Source of the DNA: CAYRIF01 sp964424205
Lineage (GTDB): Bacteria; Bacteroidota; Bacteroidia; Cytophagales; Cyclobacteriaceae
Assembly (NCBI GenBank): GCA_964424205.1
Contig: CAYRIF010000162.1
Coordinates: forward strand, 1-8,526
Direction: 5' to 3'
Length of the DNA stretch: 8,526 nt
In this document: piece by piece, positions 7,082 through 8,526 of the stretch
Layout: every line of letters begins with the position of its first letter
Numbering within the stretch: the first letter of the stretch is position 1
Notes under the pieces: model-generated
The model's database searches: none
Told to the model about the DNA's origin: nothing
What the model saw: only the letters and a program-made list of their open reading frames with translations
Made by a program: the position numbers and the translations under genes

Positions 7082-7101
7082 ATCTCGACGATAGGAGAGA
7101 T
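7082..7101. repeat. Interspersed-repeat-like hairpin 'ATCTCGACGATAGGAGAGAT'
   Basis: ATCTC (7082-7086) pairs with GAGAT (7097-7101) around a 10-nt loop. From memory, the sequence CTCGACGATAGGAGAGAT is a variant of a widespread Bacteroidota repeat usually seen as TTTCGACGA-AGGAGAAAT. It starts 25 nt after the GH3 stop. The stem is too weak on its own to be a confident terminator. Confidence 0.5.
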
Positions 7102-7130
7102 TTAATACTTGAGGACGCCCACACCTTCCC

Positions 7131-7156
7131 CACTTGTGCAAGTTTGTAACTTGTGC
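7131..7156. repeat. REP-like element with CAAGTT-TGT-AACTTG hairpin
   Basis: CAAGTT (7139-7144) and AACTTG (7148-7153) are exact reverse complements around TGT. The octamer ACTTGTGC occurs twice directly, at 7132-7139 and 7149-7156, and the first copy overlaps the palindrome CTTGTGCAAG (7133-7142). Overlapping direct and inverted repeats of this type resemble REP elements mobilised in trans by REP-associated tyrosine transposases. No transposase is present here. Confidence 0.5.
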
Positions 7157-7362
7157 TTCTTAGCAAAAAACACAAATGTTCGCAGCACAAAGCGAAGTAC
7201 AAATTGATTTTGTGAAAGAGGTGTTGATGGGCATTGCGATGGGACAGGAATTTTCTAAGTTTAATTGAACTTGCACCAGTGGAGATAAAACGAAATAAAG
7301 GTACTTATTTAGTCTGTTTGTAAAAAAGAAGAGATGAGTGAAAAGGATTCTGATACTGAAAG

Positions 7363-8310
7363 CTACTTCAACCGCGCATAAAAATACAAAACAGGATCCA
7401 CATCATACTTACGTTCGCTCAACGTATAATAGCCAGTGCCATCAGGTTTCCAAGTAATCGCCTCTCCTTGTGGCTCAAAAATATAGGGCAGTAATGTTGG
7501 AGGGGTGTTGAGTAAATCTATAATGCTTTCGTCCCCTTTTTTCTTCCAGTACATTACCGTGAAATAGGTTTTGATAAGAATTTCTGTTCCATCCGGAGAG
7601 ATGTCTGCGGCGACTACTTTCGTTGTGGGTAACGTGCCCACCTTTTTGGCAACGATTTCCTCAGTGATAGATTGCGGAAACGGAAGTTTATAGACATGCA
7701 CATTGGTTTCATGTTTGGAGATGATGAAAACATCCTTTGCAATAGGATCAACCATTAATGCCTCCGCATCTTTTTTGCCATCAGGATATTTGAACCGTAG
7801 GGCATCAACATGGTTAATAGTGAGGTCGATAGGAAACGAGGCTTCTGAAATATCTGGCTCCTCAATTCTGTAGATAGTTTTGTCGCTATGCATCGCTAAA
7901 TTATCGCCAGTTTCAGCAATATAAATATAGGAGACACCATTGATAGGGCCAGCACTAATGGCAATATCTTCCCAATCTCTGTTTGAAATTCCTTTTAGCT
8001 TTACCTTCCCATAATTTTCGCCGTGCAAACCAATAAGGTATAGATTGGACTTGTCCCCACTGTCGTTATGTGTCCATAATACATTGGCATTGCTTTGACT
8101 TGCAGCGATTCCAGACACCTCGTCTAATTTTTCATTTTCCAAAACCCCTTGACGAATGCCTTTAGAAAACAAGGTGTCTTGTGATGATGTGCTTTCTGTT
8201 TCTTGTTTTATTACCACAGGCACCGCATGTTTTTTATGAAGAATAAAAAAGGCAGAAATAACTAGCAGGAGTGCTATTAGACCAATGGAGAAGATAATCT
8301 TTTTTGACAT
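7363..8310 (-). CDS. Membrane-anchored protein of unknown function, probable beta-propeller
   Basis: I do not recognise a named function for this 315-residue protein. Residues 5-24 form a hydrophobic segment after 'MSKK', followed by lysines and histidine ('LHKKHAV'), which suggests an uncleaved anchor with the bulk outside the cytoplasmic membrane. A low-complexity linker with 'TESTSSQD' (38-45) leads into a beta-rich domain with repeated aspartate, glutamate and glycine turns: 'LDEVSGIAAS' (62-71), 'LWTHNDSGD' (78-86), 'DWEDIA' (112-117), 'YIAETGDN' (130-137), 'DAEAL' (181-185), 'DISPDGTEI' (236-244), 'EPQGEAITW' (279-287) and 'YYTLSER' (294-300). The spacing suggests blades of a six-bladed propeller related to SdiA-regulated, phytase-like or SMP-30 folds, possibly metal-binding. 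No catalytic site can be assigned. The ATG at 8310 is supported by a -7 box 16 nt upstream. It is divergent from the DUF1611 gene. Confidence 0.85.
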   Translation of the reverse strand: MSKKIIFSIGLIALLLVISAFFILHKKHAVPVVIKQETESTSSQDTLFSKGIRQGVLENEKLDEVSGIAASQSNANVLWTHNDSGDKSNLYLIGLHGENYGKVKLKGISNRDWEDIAISAGPINGVSYIYIAETGDNLAMHSDKTIYRIEEPDISEASFPIDLTINHVDALRFKYPDGKKDAEALMVDPIAKDVFIISKHETNVHVYKLPFPQSITEEIVAKKVGTLPTTKVVAADISPDGTEILIKTYFTVMYWKKKGDESIIDLLNTPPTLLPYIFEPQGEAITWKPDGTGYYTLSERKYDVDPVLYFYARLK

Positions 8311-8326
8311 GGAGAAAATTAAAAGA

Positions 8327-8334
8327 CAAAGATA
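8327..8334 (-). promoter_or_regulatory. Bacteroidota-type -7 box for the propeller-like gene
   Basis: Read on the minus strand this is TATCTTTG, an exact match to TAnnTTTG, 16 nt upstream of the ATG at 8310. The -33 element is poor: only TTA is found at about the right distance. The implied 5' leader is very short, around 10 nt. Confidence 0.5.
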
Positions 8335-8408
8335 AATTTTATTATCATAGCTAACGATTAATTGAAGGTTTCGTTTAAATTGCGTTTAGTACTTTACAAA
8401 AATTAACA

Positions 8409-8526
8409 ATGGACAGCAATGCAATTATTTTAACAGGGGATTTATTGAACTCTGATTTTGCTAAGACAGCACACGGATTAGTAAGAGGAACGGAGCGATA
8501 TAATATCCTAGGCATTATAGATGCGA
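8409..8526 (+). CDS. N-terminal fragment of a DUF1611 family protein (DgcN-like)
   Basis: The ATG at 8409 opens a frame that runs off the right edge after 39 codons. The peptide starts MDSNAIILTGDLLNSDFAKT and continues with 'AHGLVRGTERYNILGIIDA'. The pattern 'ILTG-LL---AKTAHGL-RG--R--I-G-ID' matches the Rossmann-like N-terminal domain of DUF1611 proteins. A characterised member, DgcN, was reported to be a D-glutamate N-acetyltransferase; DUF1611 genes often sit beside a dipeptide epimerase, which would lie beyond this window. The start fits the family, whose N-terminus is short before the first strand. The catalytic C-terminal P-loop-like domain is not visible, so activity cannot be judged. 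Confidence 0.8.
   Translation, partial: MDSNAIILTGDLLNSDFAKTAHGLVRGTERYNILGIIDA

Larger units (their letters stand above)
7058..7362. other. 305-nt convergent intergenic region with palindromic repeats
   Basis: The gap separates the converging GH3 and propeller-like genes. It contains an inverted repeat at 7082-7101, another at 7131-7156 and an open frame of 30 codons at 7176-7268 that I do not call as a gene. No strong intrinsic terminator is visible for either neighbour. The last 90 nt (7269-7362) show nothing recognisable. Confidence 0.65.

Noticed and set aside
6855..7202. 115-codon minus-strand open frame across the GH3 3' end
   Set aside because: Most of it is antisense to conserved GH3 coding sequence and the rest runs through the palindromic repeats at 7082-7156.
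1..8526. CRISPR array, tRNA, rRNA or defence/toxin-antitoxin system
   Set aside because: No regularly spaced direct repeats, no tRNA-like cloverleaf and no defence-associated protein domains were seen on either strand.

Overview
The window looks like ordinary chromosomal DNA of a Bacteroidota bacterium. The reasons are its AT-rich composition, TAnnTTTG-type -7 promoter boxes without clear Shine-Dalgarno sequences, protein families typical of that phylum (a bacterial GH3 protein, a PhoD-like phosphatase with a YINEEKYDRPGKPYG segment, a DUF1611 protein) and several palindromic intergenic repeats. Nothing in the sequence allows a genus to be named.

Layout from left to right: the 5' end of a minus-strand gene running off the left edge (1-69, possibly a DUF4175-type membrane protein); a minus-strand LD-carboxypeptidase of family S66 (165-1082); a minus-strand exported PhoD-like metallophosphatase (1162-2496); a 193-nt divergent intergenic region with a 22-bp perfect inverted repeat (2563-2637); plus-strand recJ (2690-4384) overlapping lptB (4384-5121) by one base; a 403-nt repeat-rich gap; a plus-strand GH3 acyl-adenylate family protein (5525-7057); a second repeat-rich gap of 305 nt; a minus-strand membrane-anchored protein of unknown function, probably a beta-propeller (7363-8310); and the first 39 codons of a plus-strand DUF1611 protein (8409 to the right edge).

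The only clear operon is recJ-lptB, which joins a DNA-repair exonuclease to the ATPase of the LPS exporter. The other genes look like single transcription units. LD-carboxypeptidase (cutting murein tetrapeptides in the cytoplasm) and the DUF1611 protein (related to D-glutamate N-acetyltransferase DgcN) could both touch murein-peptide or D-amino-acid turnover, but they are 7 kb apart and a link is only inference.

I see no new defence system, CRISPR array, RNA gene or intact mobile element. The points most worth a second look are a glycine at the position where PhoD enzymes usually have a metal-binding cysteine, the large nested hairpin before recJ, and a collection of at least five different palindromic or repeat-like intergenic elements.
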